A stretch of DNA of 64,000 bases from contig NZ_JAUTAH010000001.1 of NCBI RefSeq assembly GCF_030818545.1, positions 2,113,001 to 2,177,000 of the forward strand, written 5' to 3'. The position numbers were made by a program, and so were the translations under genes. This stretch comes from Brevundimonas sp. SORGH_AS_0993. GTDB lineage: Bacteria > Pseudomonadota > Alphaproteobacteria > Caulobacterales > Caulobacteraceae. How positions within the stretch are numbered: position 1 is the stretch's first letter; every line of letters starts with the position of its first letter. The notes under the pieces were generated by a model. It worked only from the letters and a program-made list of their open reading frames with translations, was not told where the DNA came from and ran no database searches. Below, one piece after another: positions 26,570 to 34,988 of the stretch.

Positions 26570-27636
26570 TGGGCGCCGATCCGTTTCAGAACCCGTTCGA
26601 CATGGTCGATCGGCACGTCCGGCAGGATGCCGTGGCCCAGATTGAAGATCCACGGCCCCTGGCCCCAGGCGTCCATCAGCTGATCGACCCGGTGGTCCAG
26701 CAGTTCGCCGCCCGCGCGCAGAAGCAGGGGGTCCAGCGCGCCCTGGATCGGCTTGATCTGCTGCACGCGCCGACCGACCTCAAGCGGACAGGCCGTGTCC
26801 AGGGCGACGGCGTCGACGGCCACCTGTTCGGCGTATCGTTCGGCAAGTGCGGCCGAACCGCGCGGAAAGCCGATCAGCGGGACGGTGACGCCCAAGTCGC
26901 GCACGCGCTGGACCAGGGCCTGGTGTGGTTTCAGGACAAGGCGTTCGAACAGGTCGTCCGGCAGGCCCTCGGCCCAGCTCTCGAATATCTTCAGAACCTG
27001 GGCGCCGGCGTCGGCCTGCATCTTCAGATAGCGGGCCGTGGCCTCGACCAGGACCTCCAGCGTCTCGTCCACGCGCCTAGGGTCGGCATAGGCGTAGGTG
27101 CGCGCCTGGGCGCGTTCGCCCTTGCCGATGGTGCGGTGTTCGCCGTCCAACATATAGGTCGCCACCGTCCAGGGCGCGCCTGCGAACCCGATCAGGGCCC
27201 GCTCCGGCTCCAGGGCCGCGCGCACCAGGGACAGGGTCTGACCCACGGCCGCCAGATGCTCGCCCGCCGCCGGGGCCCGCTCGGCCATACGGCCCGGGAT
27301 CGGCATTTCGCCCAGCCGCGGCCCCTCGCCCGCCTCGAACCACACGTCCTGGCCCAGGGCGCGGGGGATCAGAAGAATGTCGGCGAAAACGATGGCCGCG
27401 TCGAAACCGAACCGGCGCATGGGCTGAAGCGTCGCCTCGGCGGCCATTTCGGGGTTCAGACAGAAGGCGACGAAATCCGGCGCCTCGGCCCGCAGGCGTC
27501 GATATTCGGGCAAATACCGTCCAGCCTGGCGCATGAACCAGACGGGGGGCCGATCCAAGGTCTCGCCGGCCAGGGCGCGGATGATCCGGGGGACCGGCTG
27601 GGCCGTCGGGGTCTGGATCGCGTCGAGATCGGTCAT
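26566..27636 (-). CDS. hemE: uroporphyrinogen decarboxylase
   Basis: Decarboxylates uroporphyrinogen III to coproporphyrinogen III in the cytoplasm (356 aa). The signature PPVWFMRQAGRYLPEYR appears near residue 30, followed by FADILLIP, GFAGAPWTVATYM, and GHGILPDVPIDHV at the end. It is the first gene left of the gene-free origin region, transcribed away from it. In Caulobacter the hemE promoter lies inside the origin, and the same arrangement is implied here because no other upstream space exists. Confidence 0.97.
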   Translation of the reverse strand: MTDLDAIQTPTAQPVPRIIRALAGETLDRPPVWFMRQAGRYLPEYRRLRAEAPDFVAFCLNPEMAAEATLQPMRRFGFDAAIVFADILLIPRALGQDVWFEAGEGPRLGEMPIPGRMAERAPAAGEHLAAVGQTLSLVRAALEPERALIGFAGAPWTVATYMLDGEHRTIGKGERAQARTYAYADPRRVDETLEVLVEATARYLKMQADAGAQVLKIFESWAEGLPDDLFERLVLKPHQALVQRVRDLGVTVPLIGFPRGSAALAERYAEQVAVDAVALDTACPLEVGRRVQQIKPIQGALDPLLLRAGGELLDHRVDQLMDAWGQGPWIFNLGHGILPDVPIDHVERVLKRIGAQ

Positions 27637-27819
27637 GTCGGACGATTAAGGTCACAGTTCCCCGCTCTCAATCCCTAATCAGAATAAGAATTAAAAGATT
27701 CGTAGAGGCAGGTAGGGCCGTGGAAAGTCGGGGAAGACTCCGTCGTCGCCCCCGGAACAAAAGCGGATATCCCCGCCGGCCCCATCCTTAAAGGGGATGG
27801 CTGGACCAGTTCTTCCACC

Positions 27820-27828
27820 CGTGGATAA
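27820..27828 (-). promoter_or_regulatory. DnaA box
   Basis: It reads TTATCCACG on the minus strand, one base from the consensus TTATCCACA. It is 3 bp from the perfect CtrA box, so the two proteins could compete here (inference). Confidence 0.7.
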
Positions 27829-27831
27829 TCC

Positions 27832-27846
27832 TTAACAAAGCCTTAA
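27832..27846. promoter_or_regulatory. CtrA-binding box (perfect TTAA-N7-TTAA)
   Basis: TTAA at 27832 and TTAA at 27843 with a 7-bp spacer match the CtrA consensus. CtrA silences the origin in swarmer cells of Caulobacter (established). Confidence 0.8.
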
Positions 27847-27894
27847 AGCGCCGGACTTTGCGGGCCGCGAGGCTGTGAACGCGGTTAAGCGGCG

Positions 27895-27909
27895 TTAACC
27901 TCTCGTTAG
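27895..27909. promoter_or_regulatory. second CtrA-type box (TTAA-N7-TTAG)
   Basis: TTAACC at 27895 and TTAG at 27906 are spaced by 7 bp. Another TTAA (27885) sits 6 bp upstream of the first half, making an overlapping array of half-sites. Confidence 0.65.
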
Positions 27910-27911
27910 GA

Positions 27912-27920
27912 TTTTCCACA
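27912..27920 (+). promoter_or_regulatory. DnaA-box-like site
   Basis: TTTTCCACA is one base from TTATCCACA and abuts the second CtrA box (3 bp apart). Confidence 0.55.
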
Positions 27921-28095
27921 GCCGAGGCGAAGTCGGTCATCCGCCTTGGGATCAACCGGGCGCCAGGCGGCGGCGTCGCCCATCGTCATCCCCGCTCGCC
28001 CCCCGTCGGATCAGCGGCTATGGAGAACGGCGCCCCGGCCTTGCCGGATCGCCCCCACCCTTTCCACAGGGACCGGAACCGTCCGGACTGTTCGA

Positions 28096-28956
28096 ATGAG
28101 CCCTGCCCGACCGCTTCGCCTGGCGACCTATTTCCATGTGCATCTGGTGTCGGACTCGACCGGCGAGACGTTGAACGCCATGGCCAAGGCCGTCACGGCC
28201 CGGTTCGACGGCGTCATTCCCATCGAACACATCTACGCCCTGGTCCGCTCGACCAAACAGATGGAGCGGGTGCTGGAGGAGGTGGCCTCGGCGCCGGGCG
28301 TGGTGCTGCACACCCTGGTGGACCGGGATCTGCGCGAACAGCTGGAAGAGGGCTGTCGACGGCTGGACATGCCGCAGATCGGGGCGCTGGACCCGCTGGT
28401 CGGGGCCATGTCGCGCTATCTGGGGGCGGCTCTGTCGTCGCGCGTCGGCGCCCAGCACGCTCTGGACCACGACTATTTCAACCGGATCGCGGCCCTGGAC
28501 TTCGCCATGGCCTATGACGACGGCCAAGGCACGCTGGAACAGCTGGAAGGCGCCGACGTCGTGCTGTGCGGGGTCAGCCGCACCTCCAAGACCCCGACCT
28601 GCATCTATCTGGCGCACCGAGGCATCCGGGCGGCCAATGTGCCCCTGGTGCCGGGCCAGGAGGACGGCGAGCGCCTGACCCAGTTGAAGAACCCGCTGGT
28701 GATCGGCCTGACCGTCTCGCCCGACCGGCTGGTCCAGATTCGCCGCAACCGGATCGAGACCCTGAACGCCAACCAGGGCTCCAGCTACACCGATCAGGAC
28801 GCCGTGCGCGAAGAGACGATCAAGGCGCGCCGAGCCTTCGAACGGCGGGGCTGGCCGACCATCGACGTGACTCGCCGCTCGGTCGAGGAGACGGCGGCCG
28901 CCATCACCAACCTGCTCAGCGAGCACAGAAACCAGAAGATCGGGACGACGTGGTGA
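28096..28956 (+). CDS. ppsR: pyruvate,water dikinase / pyruvate,phosphate dikinase regulatory protein (DUF299)
   Basis: Bifunctional ADP-dependent kinase/Pi-dependent phosphorylase that switches PEP synthase or PPDK off and on (286 aa). It opens with FHVHLVSDSTGETLN, and a P-loop GVSRTSKT (about 158-165) lies mid-protein. GLTVSPDRLVQIRRNR and YTDQDAVREE follow, as in the family. The ATG at 28096 was chosen at the start of the homologous region. It is the first gene right of the origin and runs away from it. Its stop overlaps the GTG of the Maf gene (GTGA), beginning a tightly coupled five-gene run. Which dikinase it targets cannot be told here. Confidence 0.93.
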   Translation: MSPARPLRLATYFHVHLVSDSTGETLNAMAKAVTARFDGVIPIEHIYALVRSTKQMERVLEEVASAPGVVLHTLVDRDLREQLEEGCRRLDMPQIGALDPLVGAMSRYLGAALSSRVGAQHALDHDYFNRIAALDFAMAYDDGQGTLEQLEGADVVLCGVSRTSKTPTCIYLAHRGIRAANVPLVPGQEDGERLTQLKNPLVIGLTVSPDRLVQIRRNRIETLNANQGSSYTDQDAVREETIKARRAFERRGWPTIDVTRRSVEETAAAITNLLSEHRNQKIGTTW

Positions 28957-29570
28957 GCGAGATCGCTTTGGGGGCTGGACCCGGCGCCCTGATCCTGGCG
29001 TCCAAGAGCGCCGCGCGTCGGGCCATGCTGGAGAACGCCTGCGTGCCTTTCGCGGTGCGCGTGGCCGGGGTGGACGAGGCGGCGATCAAGGCGGAGTCGG
29101 GCGATCTGGACGCCGCGGCCCTGGCGGTGCGTCTAGCCGAGGCCAAGGCTGTGGCCGTGTCGCGCGACGACGAGACGGCCTGGGTCCTGGGATCGGATCA
29201 GACCTTGGCCTTCGAGAACCGCCTGATCTCCAAGGCGCCGACACTGGAGACGGCGCGCGAGCGGCTGAGGGCGATGCGCGGCAAGACGCACCATCTGCAT
29301 TCCGGCGCGGCCTTGGCGACCAAGGGCCAGGTGGTCTGGTCCGGCGTCGATACGGTGCGGATGCGGATGCGCGACTTTTCCGACGCCTTTCTGGACGCTT
29401 ATCTTGAAGCCGAGGGCGAGGCCCTGCTGGCCTGCGTCGGGTCCTATCGGCTGGAAGGGATGGGATCTCAGCTGTTCGAGGCGGTGGACGGAGACTATTT
29501 CACTGTTCTGGGTCTGCCCTTGTGGCCCGTCCTGGCGGAACTGCGCCGCACAGGAGTTCTGACGGCATGA
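28953..29570 (+). CDS. maf: Maf-family nucleoside triphosphate pyrophosphatase
   Basis: Nucleotide pyrophosphatase that hydrolyses modified or non-canonical dNTP/NTPs (205 aa). The N-terminal ILASKSAARRAML is the substrate-binding signature. GSDQTLAFENRLISKA carries the catalytic Asp, and CVGSYRLEGMGSQLFEAVDGDYFTVLGLPL closes the fold. The GTG start overlaps the ppsR stop, and the stop overlaps the aroE ATG (ATGA). Substrate preference within the family is not decided by these motifs. Confidence 0.92.
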   Translation: MSEIALGAGPGALILASKSAARRAMLENACVPFAVRVAGVDEAAIKAESGDLDAAALAVRLAEAKAVAVSRDDETAWVLGSDQTLAFENRLISKAPTLETARERLRAMRGKTHHLHSGAALATKGQVVWSGVDTVRMRMRDFSDAFLDAYLEAEGEALLACVGSYRLEGMGSQLFEAVDGDYFTVLGLPLWPVLAELRRTGVLTA

Positions 29571-30400
29571 TCGGACATCGCATCTCCGGGGCGGCGGTCG
29601 TCGCCGGTATCGCCGGCCAGCCGGTCGCCCATTCGCTGAGCCCGATCATCCACAACGCCTGGCTGGCGGCGGGCGGGATCGACGGCGTCTATGCCCCCTT
29701 TGCGCCGCGGAACGCGGCGGGGTTCCAGACCCTGGTGGCGGCCGGCCGCGCAGGTCTGGTGCAGGGACTGAACGTCACCGCTCCGTTCAAGGAACAGGCG
29801 TTCGCCCTGGCCGACGACGCGACGGCGGCGGCGCGGCTGACGGCCTCGGCCAACATTCTGACGTTCGAGGACGGACGGGTGCGGGCCGACAGTTCCGACG
29901 GTATCGGCCTGATGCGCGGCCTGAAGGAACAGGCGCCGGAACTGGCGCTGAACGGACGGGCGGTGATCATGCTGGGCGCCGGCGGCGCGGCGCGGGCCGC
30001 GGCGGGCGCCCTGGTCGAGGCCGGCGCAGAGGTGCGGATCGTCAACCGCTCGCTGGAACGGGCCGAGGCTCTGGCCGCCGACCTGGGGCCGTCGGTGCGG
30101 GTCATGCCGGCCAGCGCGGCGTTCGACGGCGCGGCCCTGATCATCAACGCGCTGAGTGTCCAGCCTGATGTGGATTTCGACCGGATCGCGCCCGGAACGG
30201 TCGTGATGGACATGACCTACAAGCCTTTGTGGACGCCCTTCCTGATGGCGGCGCGGGCGCGGGGTCTGAAGACGGTGGACGGCCTGTCGATGCTGATCGG
30301 CCAGGCGGCGCCCTCGTTCGAGGCCCTGTTCCGTCGCCCGCCGCCGCCGCTGGACCTCAGGACCCTGCTGCTGGCGCATCTGGGCGAGGCGCCGGCGTGA
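29567..30400 (+). CDS. aroE: shikimate dehydrogenase
   Basis: Reduces 3-dehydroshikimate with NADPH in aromatic amino-acid synthesis (277 aa). Shikimate-binding motifs are [10 protein letters not shown] (21-30), the catalytic Lys in NVTAPFKE (K75) and the Asp in SSDGIG (D111). The NADP fold reads LGAGGAARA (about 135-143) and is followed by VNRSLERA. It overlaps maf at its start and coaE at its end by 4 bases each, so translation of the run is probably coupled. Confidence 0.95.
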   Translation: MIGHRISGAAVVAGIAGQPVAHSLSPIIHNAWLAAGGIDGVYAPFAPRNAAGFQTLVAAGRAGLVQGLNVTAPFKEQAFALADDATAAARLTASANILTFEDGRVRADSSDGIGLMRGLKEQAPELALNGRAVIMLGAGGAARAAAGALVEAGAEVRIVNRSLERAEALAADLGPSVRVMPASAAFDGAALIINALSVQPDVDFDRIAPGTVVMDMTYKPLWTPFLMAARARGLKTVDGLSMLIGQAAPSFEALFRRPPPPLDLRTLLLAHLGEAPA

Positions 30401-31026
30401 TCGTCCTGGGCCTGACCGGCTCCATCGGCATGGGCAAGTCCACGACGACGGCTCTGTTCGCCGATCTGGGCGCCGTGATCTGGAACGCCGACGCCGCCGT
30501 GCATCGGCTGTACGCCCCCGGCGGGGCGGCGGTCGCCCCGGTGGGCCAGGCCTTTCCGGGCGTGGTGGTGGACGGGGCGGTGGACCGCACACGCCTGGCC
30601 CAGGTCCTGGGCCGCGACGAAACCGCCTTTCGCCGGCTGGAGAACATCGTCCATCCGCTGGTCGCCCAGGGACGGCGGGCCGATCTGGAGGCGGCGCGGC
30701 GGGCCGGGGTGCGTCTGGCGGTGCTGGACATCCCCCTGCTGTTCGAGACGGGCGGAGACCGGGCGGTGGACGCCGTCGTGGTTGTGACGGCCGAGGCGGC
30801 GGTTCAGGCCGAGCGCGTCCTGGCCCGTCCAGGCATGACGCGCGAACGGTTCGAGGCCATTCTGGCGCGCCAGACGCCCGACGCCGAAAAACGCGCGCGG
30901 GCCGACTTCATCGTCGACACCGGAAAGGGACTGGAAGCCGCCCGCGCCCAGGTCGAGGCCATTGTGGCCACGGTGCTGGACCCGGACTGGGCGCCGCGCC
31001 GATCCAGGCGATCCATCCCCGACTGA
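30397..31026 (+). CDS. coaE: dephospho-CoA kinase
   Basis: ATP-dependent last step of coenzyme A synthesis (209 aa). The GTG start at 30397 overlaps the aroE stop. The P-loop [12 protein letters not shown] spans residues 5-16; [12 protein letters not shown] carries the substrate-binding Asp, and [11 protein letters not shown] and [21 protein letters not shown] are the usual lid and late-domain segments. Placement next to aroE and dnaQ is the common alphaproteobacterial order. dnaQ follows after 50 bp. Confidence 0.95.
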   Translation: MIVLGLTGSIGMGKSTTTALFADLGAVIWNADAAVHRLYAPGGAAVAPVGQAFPGVVVDGAVDRTRLAQVLGRDETAFRRLENIVHPLVAQGRRADLEAARRAGVRLAVLDIPLLFETGGDRAVDAVVVVTAEAAVQAERVLARPGMTRERFEAILARQTPDAEKRARADFIVDTGKGLEAARAQVEAIVATVLDPDWAPRRSRRSIPD

Positions 31027-31076
31027 AAGGGGCCGGGGGCCTTTCCCGCGACCGCGAACCGCCTCATTAAGAGACT

Positions 31077-31811
31077 ATGGCCCGCGAGATCGTTCTGGAT
31101 ACGGAAACCACCGGCTTCGACCCCAGGACGGGTGATCGGCTGATCGAGGTCGGCTGCATCGAGCTGTTGGACTTGCTGCCGACGGGCCGCACCTTCCACC
31201 GCTTCGTGAACCCCGAACGGTCCATCCCCGCCGACGCCATCAAGGTGCACGGCATCACCGATGAGAAGGTGAAGGACGCCCCGAAGTTTCACGAGATCGT
31301 CGACGATCTGATGGACTTCGTCGGCGACGCCCAGATGATCGCCCACAACGCGGCGTTCGACCGTAACTTCATCGACTTCGAACTGAACCGCTGCGGCCGC
31401 CCGATCACCGGCGAACCGCGTTGGATCGACACGCTGAAGCTGGCGCAGACGCGGTTTCCGGGCATGCCCAACTCGCTGGACGCCCTGTGCAAACGCTACA
31501 AGGTGTCGCTGGTCGAGCGGACGCTGCACGGCGCCCTGATCGACGCCCGGCTGCTGGCCGAGGTCTATCTGGAGCTGAGGGGCGGCAAGGAGCGGGTGCT
31601 GGACCTGTCGTCGGCCGTGAGCGGACGCGGCCCCGGCGGCCGCATCGAGGTCGCGGCCTATGGCGCCCGCCCGCGTCCCCTGGCCCCGCGCTCGACCGAG
31701 GCGGAACAGGCGGCCCACGTCGCCTTCCTGGCTTCGGTTCTGAAGGACCAGTCGCTGTGGCAGGCCCACGGCGTGACCTTTCTGGAGATCCCTGCGACCC
31801 AACCCGCATGA
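31077..31811 (+). CDS. dnaQ: DNA polymerase III epsilon subunit (3'-5' proofreading exonuclease)
   Basis: Proofreading subunit of the replicative polymerase (244 aa). DEDDh exonuclease motifs are present: DTETTGFDP (8-16), VHGITDEKV with HNAAFDRNFIDFEL, and the terminal HGALIDARLLAEVYLEL with its catalytic His and Asp. The C-terminal tail, which normally binds the alpha subunit, includes EAEQAAHVAFL and ends in a short Pro-containing peptide. It is the last gene of the rightward run from the origin, followed by a bidirectional terminator. Confidence 0.95.
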   Translation: MAREIVLDTETTGFDPRTGDRLIEVGCIELLDLLPTGRTFHRFVNPERSIPADAIKVHGITDEKVKDAPKFHEIVDDLMDFVGDAQMIAHNAAFDRNFIDFELNRCGRPITGEPRWIDTLKLAQTRFPGMPNSLDALCKRYKVSLVERTLHGALIDARLLAEVYLELRGGKERVLDLSSAVSGRGPGGRIEVAAYGARPRPLAPRSTEAEQAAHVAFLASVLKDQSLWQAHGVTFLEIPATQPA

Positions 31812-31838
31812 AAAAGGCGGCCCCGCCAAGGGCCGCCT
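31811..31838. terminator. bidirectional terminator between dnaQ and secB
   Basis: A perfect 9-bp stem AGGCGGCCC/GGGCCGCCT with a 6-nt loop (31815-31838) is preceded by five A residues, which give a T-run for secB on the minus strand. It is followed by CGTTTCGT for dnaQ. It lies between two convergent genes. Confidence 0.8.
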
Positions 31839-31866
31839 CGTTTCGTCATTGTCCTGAACCGCTGGA

Positions 31867-32391
31867 TCAGGCCTGGCCGGTCTCGACCGGTTGCTGGGCG
31901 ATCTGCTGCTGGCGGGCGATGTAGATGGCCGCGAAGTCGATCGGATCCAGTTGGAACGGGGGATAGAAGCCGCCGTCCGCTGTCGCGCCCGAGATGATCT
32001 CGCGGGCGAAGGGGAAGAGGTAGCGCGGGCACTCGATCAGCAGCATGGGCTCGATGTCCTGCTCCTGCACATTGGCCAGCTGGAACAGGCCGCCATAGAC
32101 CAGTTCGACGTGGAAGACCGGCTGGTTCTCGTGCGTGGCCTTGATCGACAGCTTCAGGTCCAGTTCGAACAGGCCGTCGGGGCGACCCTGGGCGGCCATC
32201 TCCACGCCCAGGTCGATGGCGGGCTTGCCGTCGATGCGCAGGGATTCCGGCGCGCGCGGATTCTCGAACGAGAAATCGCGCACATATTGGGCCAGGATGC
32301 GGAAGCCGGGTCCGGCGGGTTGGCCCTGAAGTTGGCCCTGTTGCGGTTGGTCGCCGTTCGGCGTTTCGGCGGGCGGTGCAGCGTCGGTCAT
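31867..32391 (-). CDS. secB: protein-export chaperone SecB
   Basis: Tetrameric chaperone that keeps preproteins unfolded and hands them to SecA (174 aa). After a Gln/Pro-rich N-terminal tail, the core reads [37 protein letters not shown] and the SecA-binding region [19 protein letters not shown] follow, then [18 protein letters not shown]. The gene is divergent from the Tim44-domain gene, and both act at the membrane. secA lies about 10 kb further right on the same strand. Confidence 0.96.
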   Translation of the reverse strand: MTDAAPPAETPNGDQPQQGQLQGQPAGPGFRILAQYVRDFSFENPRAPESLRIDGKPAIDLGVEMAAQGRPDGLFELDLKLSIKATHENQPVFHVELVYGGLFQLANVQEQDIEPMLLIECPRYLFPFAREIISGATADGGFYPPFQLDPIDFAAIYIARQQQIAQQPVETGQA

Positions 32392-32577
32392 GAAAGGCAG
32401 TCTTCGGATCAGGGCCGGTCCGGCCGGGAATGAGGGGCCGCGACTACCATGCCGGGACGCTTCGCCGCAACGTCGGCCGCTTTCAGGGGGCGCGCCGCGC
32501 CTTGCTTCGCCCTATATGAGCCCCTAATCCTCCAGGGCGCGCCAGCGCGCGCCCGTCGCCGCTACAGGAATGTCGTC

Positions 32578-33207
32578 TTGAATCTGCCGGTCCAGTTCCA
32601 GATCGTCGTCTTCGCCGTAATCGCGGCCTTCGTCTTGTTCCAACTGTACAATGTGCTGGGCAAGAAGGTCGGCCGTCAGCCCCAGGAAGACGCCAAGACC
32701 CCCCTGCCCGCCCCGACCGCGCCCGAGGCCGCCAAGTCCCAGTCGGCCGTGGACGCCGCCACCCAGGCGGCCGTCGCCGGCCTGAAGGCGCGCGACCCCG
32801 CCTTCGATCCCGTCCGTTTCGTCGAGGGCGCGCGCCAGGCGTATGAGATCATCGTGCGCGGTTACGCCGCCGGCGACCGCGCCGCGCTGAAGCCCCTGTT
32901 GACGCCGGCCGTCATGGCCTCGTTCGAAGCCGGCATCGCGGCGCGCGAGGCGCGCGGCGAGACCGAGACGGTGGAGTTCCTGTTTCCGCCCCGCGCCGAC
33001 CTGGAAGCGGCGACCGCAGAGGGGGACAAGGCCGTGGCCAAGATCCGCTTCCTGGCCGAACTGCGCAGCCAGGTCGCCAAGGCTTCGGGCGAGGGCGATC
33101 CTGTGATCGAGGAGCGCCGCACGGCCGAACACTGGACCTTCGAACGCGCCCTGGGCGCGGCGGACCCGAACTGGGTCCTGGCGCGCGTCGAACCGGCCAG
33201 CGCCTGA
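32578..33207 (+). CDS. Tim44/TimA-domain membrane-anchored protein
   Basis: A 209-residue protein with one N-terminal membrane helix (IVVFAVIAAFVLFQLYNVLG, about 8-27), a Pro/Ala-rich linker, and a C-terminal Tim44-like domain (about 70-205) with RFVEGARQAYEIIVRGYAAGD and EHWTFERALGAADPNWVLARVE. The TTG start at 32578 has CAGGAA 7 nt upstream and begins the helix; an upstream in-frame reading is rejected. Bacterial TimA has been linked to inner-membrane protein handling, but its role is unsettled. Position beside secB and its overlap with mltA fit envelope work. Confidence 0.82.
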   Translation: MNLPVQFQIVVFAVIAAFVLFQLYNVLGKKVGRQPQEDAKTPLPAPTAPEAAKSQSAVDAATQAAVAGLKARDPAFDPVRFVEGARQAYEIIVRGYAAGDRAALKPLLTPAVMASFEAGIAAREARGETETVEFLFPPRADLEAATAEGDKAVAKIRFLAELRSQVAKASGEGDPVIEERRTAEHWTFERALGAADPNWVLARVEPASA

Positions 33208-34376
33208 TGGCGTCCTCGGCCGGAGGGCCGCCGGGGCTGGGACGGGCTTCGGTCCTGCCGGCCTTGACCCTGACAGCCTCGATTCTGGCAGCCTCGATTT
33301 TGGCGGCCTGTTCGACCGGGCCGATGACGCCGACGACCACGGCGGCAACCGGACAGATCGGTGGGCCGGTCCCTTATACGCCGCCACCGTCGCCCCTGCC
33401 GGAACCGGCGCCGGTCCGGCCGGGCGATGCGGTCAGCCCGGCGGTCCTGCCCGGCTGGAACGACGAGGATCATCTGGCGGCCTTCCGCGCCTATGTGGAC
33501 GGCTGCGGCGCGGCGCGCGAGACGGTCGCCCGCGCCGTCTGCAGCCGGGCCAAGGCCCTGGCGACGACAACGACCGTCACTCCGTCCGACGCCCGCGCCT
33601 TCTTCGAAGCGGGTTTCAGCGCCCAGCCGGTAGCGACGGCCGATGGTCGACCGGGCATGCTGACCGCCTATTTCGCGCCGGAGTATCCGGCCCGACGCGC
33701 GCCCGACGCCGAATTCTCGGCTCCCGTCCTGCCCAAGCCTGCCGATCCGCGCGGTGCAGGCGACCGGGCGGCCATCGAGGCGCGCGCCCGGCCCGACCAG
33801 GCCCTGGCCTGGATGCGTCCGGAAGACCTGTTCTTCATGCAGATCCAGGGCTCCGGCTATCTGACGTTCGAGGACGGGACGCGCGGTCGCGCCGCCTACG
33901 CCGCTGACAACGGCAAGCCCTTCGTGGGCGTCGCCCGCCCCATGGCGCGCCAGGGCCTGTTGCCGGAGAACGGCACATCGGGCGACGCGATCCGGGGTTG
34001 GCTGGCCTCGCATCGGGGGCCGGAGGCCCAGGCGGTGATGGCGTTGAACCCCCGCTACATCTTTTTCCGGCTTGACCCGGACGACAGCGGCCATCCGCCC
34101 GGCGCGGCGGGCCTGCCGCTGACCGAGCGGCGCGCCGTGGCGGTCGATCCGTCCCGCTGGCGCTATGGCGACCTGGTCTGGCTGGAGGCGGATGGGGGCG
34201 ATCTGCGCGGGGCGACCGCCAGCTATCGCGGCCTGGCCATGGCTTTGGACACCGGCTCGGCCATTCGCGGCCCGGTGCGGGCCGATCTCTATATGGGGCG
34301 CGGAGACCGGGCCGGCGCCGAGGCGGGCACGGTTCGCCATCCGCTGCGGATGTGGCGCCTGGTCCCGAAGGGTTGA
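33207..34376 (+). CDS. mltA: membrane-bound lytic murein transglycosylase A
   Basis: Peptidoglycan-cleaving lipoprotein (389 aa). The signal peptide ends in LAACS (Cys near residue 35), followed by a Thr/Pro-rich linker. The MltA domain contains GMLTAYFAPEYPARRA, MQIQGSGYLTFEDG, YIFFRLDPDD and, in the 3D-like barrel, RGLAMALDTGSAIRGPVRADLY with the catalytic Asp. The ATG shares its first base with the end of the Tim44-domain gene stop, so the two are coupled. A convergent universal stress gene follows after 15 bp. Confidence 0.93.
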   Translation: MASSAGGPPGLGRASVLPALTLTASILAASILAACSTGPMTPTTTAATGQIGGPVPYTPPPSPLPEPAPVRPGDAVSPAVLPGWNDEDHLAAFRAYVDGCGAARETVARAVCSRAKALATTTTVTPSDARAFFEAGFSAQPVATADGRPGMLTAYFAPEYPARRAPDAEFSAPVLPKPADPRGAGDRAAIEARARPDQALAWMRPEDLFFMQIQGSGYLTFEDGTRGRAAYAADNGKPFVGVARPMARQGLLPENGTSGDAIRGWLASHRGPEAQAVMALNPRYIFFRLDPDDSGHPPGAAGLPLTERRAVAVDPSRWRYGDLVWLEADGGDLRGATASYRGLAMALDTGSAIRGPVRADLYMGRGDRAGAEAGTVRHPLRMWRLVPKG

Positions 34377-34391
34377 GGCCCAAATCGGTCT

Positions 34392-34859
34392 CTAGGCCAG
34401 GTCCTCGATCTCCTCCTCGGTCAGTTCGCCCGGCACGATCGTGACCGGCAGCTTGCGTCCGCCGATCTGGGCGCCCTGTTTGAGGATGGCCGAAACCAGG
34501 GGGCCGGGCCCGCGCGAGCCGGAGCCGGCGGCCAGAACCAGGATCTTGATGTCCGGGTCGGCCGAGACGACCTTCCTGATCGTGTCCTGGGGCTCGCCCT
34601 GCTCGATCAGGAAGACGGGGGCGGCGCCGGCGCGCTCCAGCACCTCCTCCCCCAGGCGGTTCAGCAGGGCCTCCGCCTCCTCGCGCTGCTGACGCTCGAT
34701 CTCCTCGCGCGCGCCAGACCAGTGGGCGTCGCTGTTGGAGGGCAGGACGCGCAGCAGGACGACATGGCCGCCGGTCGAGCGGGCGCGCCGGCAGGCGAAG
34801 CGCAGCGCCGCCTCGAACTCGGGGCTGTCGTCGACGACGATCAGGAATTTTCTCGGCAT
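34392..34859 (-). CDS. universal stress protein, UspA family
   Basis: Single-domain Usp of 155 residues. It opens KFLIVVDDSPEFEAALRFAC and ends the fold with ILVLAAGSGSRGPGPLVSAI, which has the glycine-rich nucleotide-binding pattern of ATP-binding Usps but lacks a textbook GxxGxxxxSxS spacing. A TIVPGELTEEEIEDLA acidic tail follows. Such proteins accumulate under starvation and stress; the partner is unknown. It lies 129 bp downstream of gdhZ on the same strand, so read-through from gdhZ is possible. Confidence 0.85.
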   Translation of the reverse strand: MPRKFLIVVDDSPEFEAALRFACRRARSTGGHVVLLRVLPSNSDAHWSGAREEIERQQREEAEALLNRLGEEVLERAGAAPVFLIEQGEPQDTIRKVVSADPDIKILVLAAGSGSRGPGPLVSAILKQGAQIGGRKLPVTIVPGELTEEEIEDLA

Positions 34860-34988
34860 GACGACCTCCCCTGCCCGCCTATGGGACGACGAAGAGGCCG
34901 TGCGGCGCGGACTTCGTCAAGCGGTCCCGTCGCCCGGCCCGACGGCATGGCCCGAGCGTCTGGCCGGACAGGACGACGGGCAGGCCGG

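Larger units (their letters stand above)
27637..28095. other. predicted chromosomal replication origin (Cori-type), 459 bp between hemE and ppsR
   Basis: The only long gene-free stretch in this part of the window. It holds an AT-rich block (about 27671-27700) next to hemE, a perfect CtrA box TTAA-N7-TTAA (27832-27846), a second box TTAA-N7-TTAG (27895-27909) and several DnaA-box-like sequences: CGTGGATAA (27820), TTTTCCACA (27912), CTTTCCACA (28060) and, inverted, CGTGGAAAG (27719). Flanking genes run outwards on both sides. The Caulobacter origin also lies between hemE and the DUF299 gene (established). The parS cluster is 4-9 kb away. Confidence 0.88.

Noticed and set aside
27885..27898. 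TTAA-N6-TTAA in the origin as an independent CtrA box
   Set aside because: The spacer is 6 bp, not 7; I treat it as an extra half-site next to the better TTAA-N7-TTAG box.
31284..31300. parS-like TTTCACGAGA in dnaQ
   Set aside because: Only one half of the palindrome is present; the second arm does not match.
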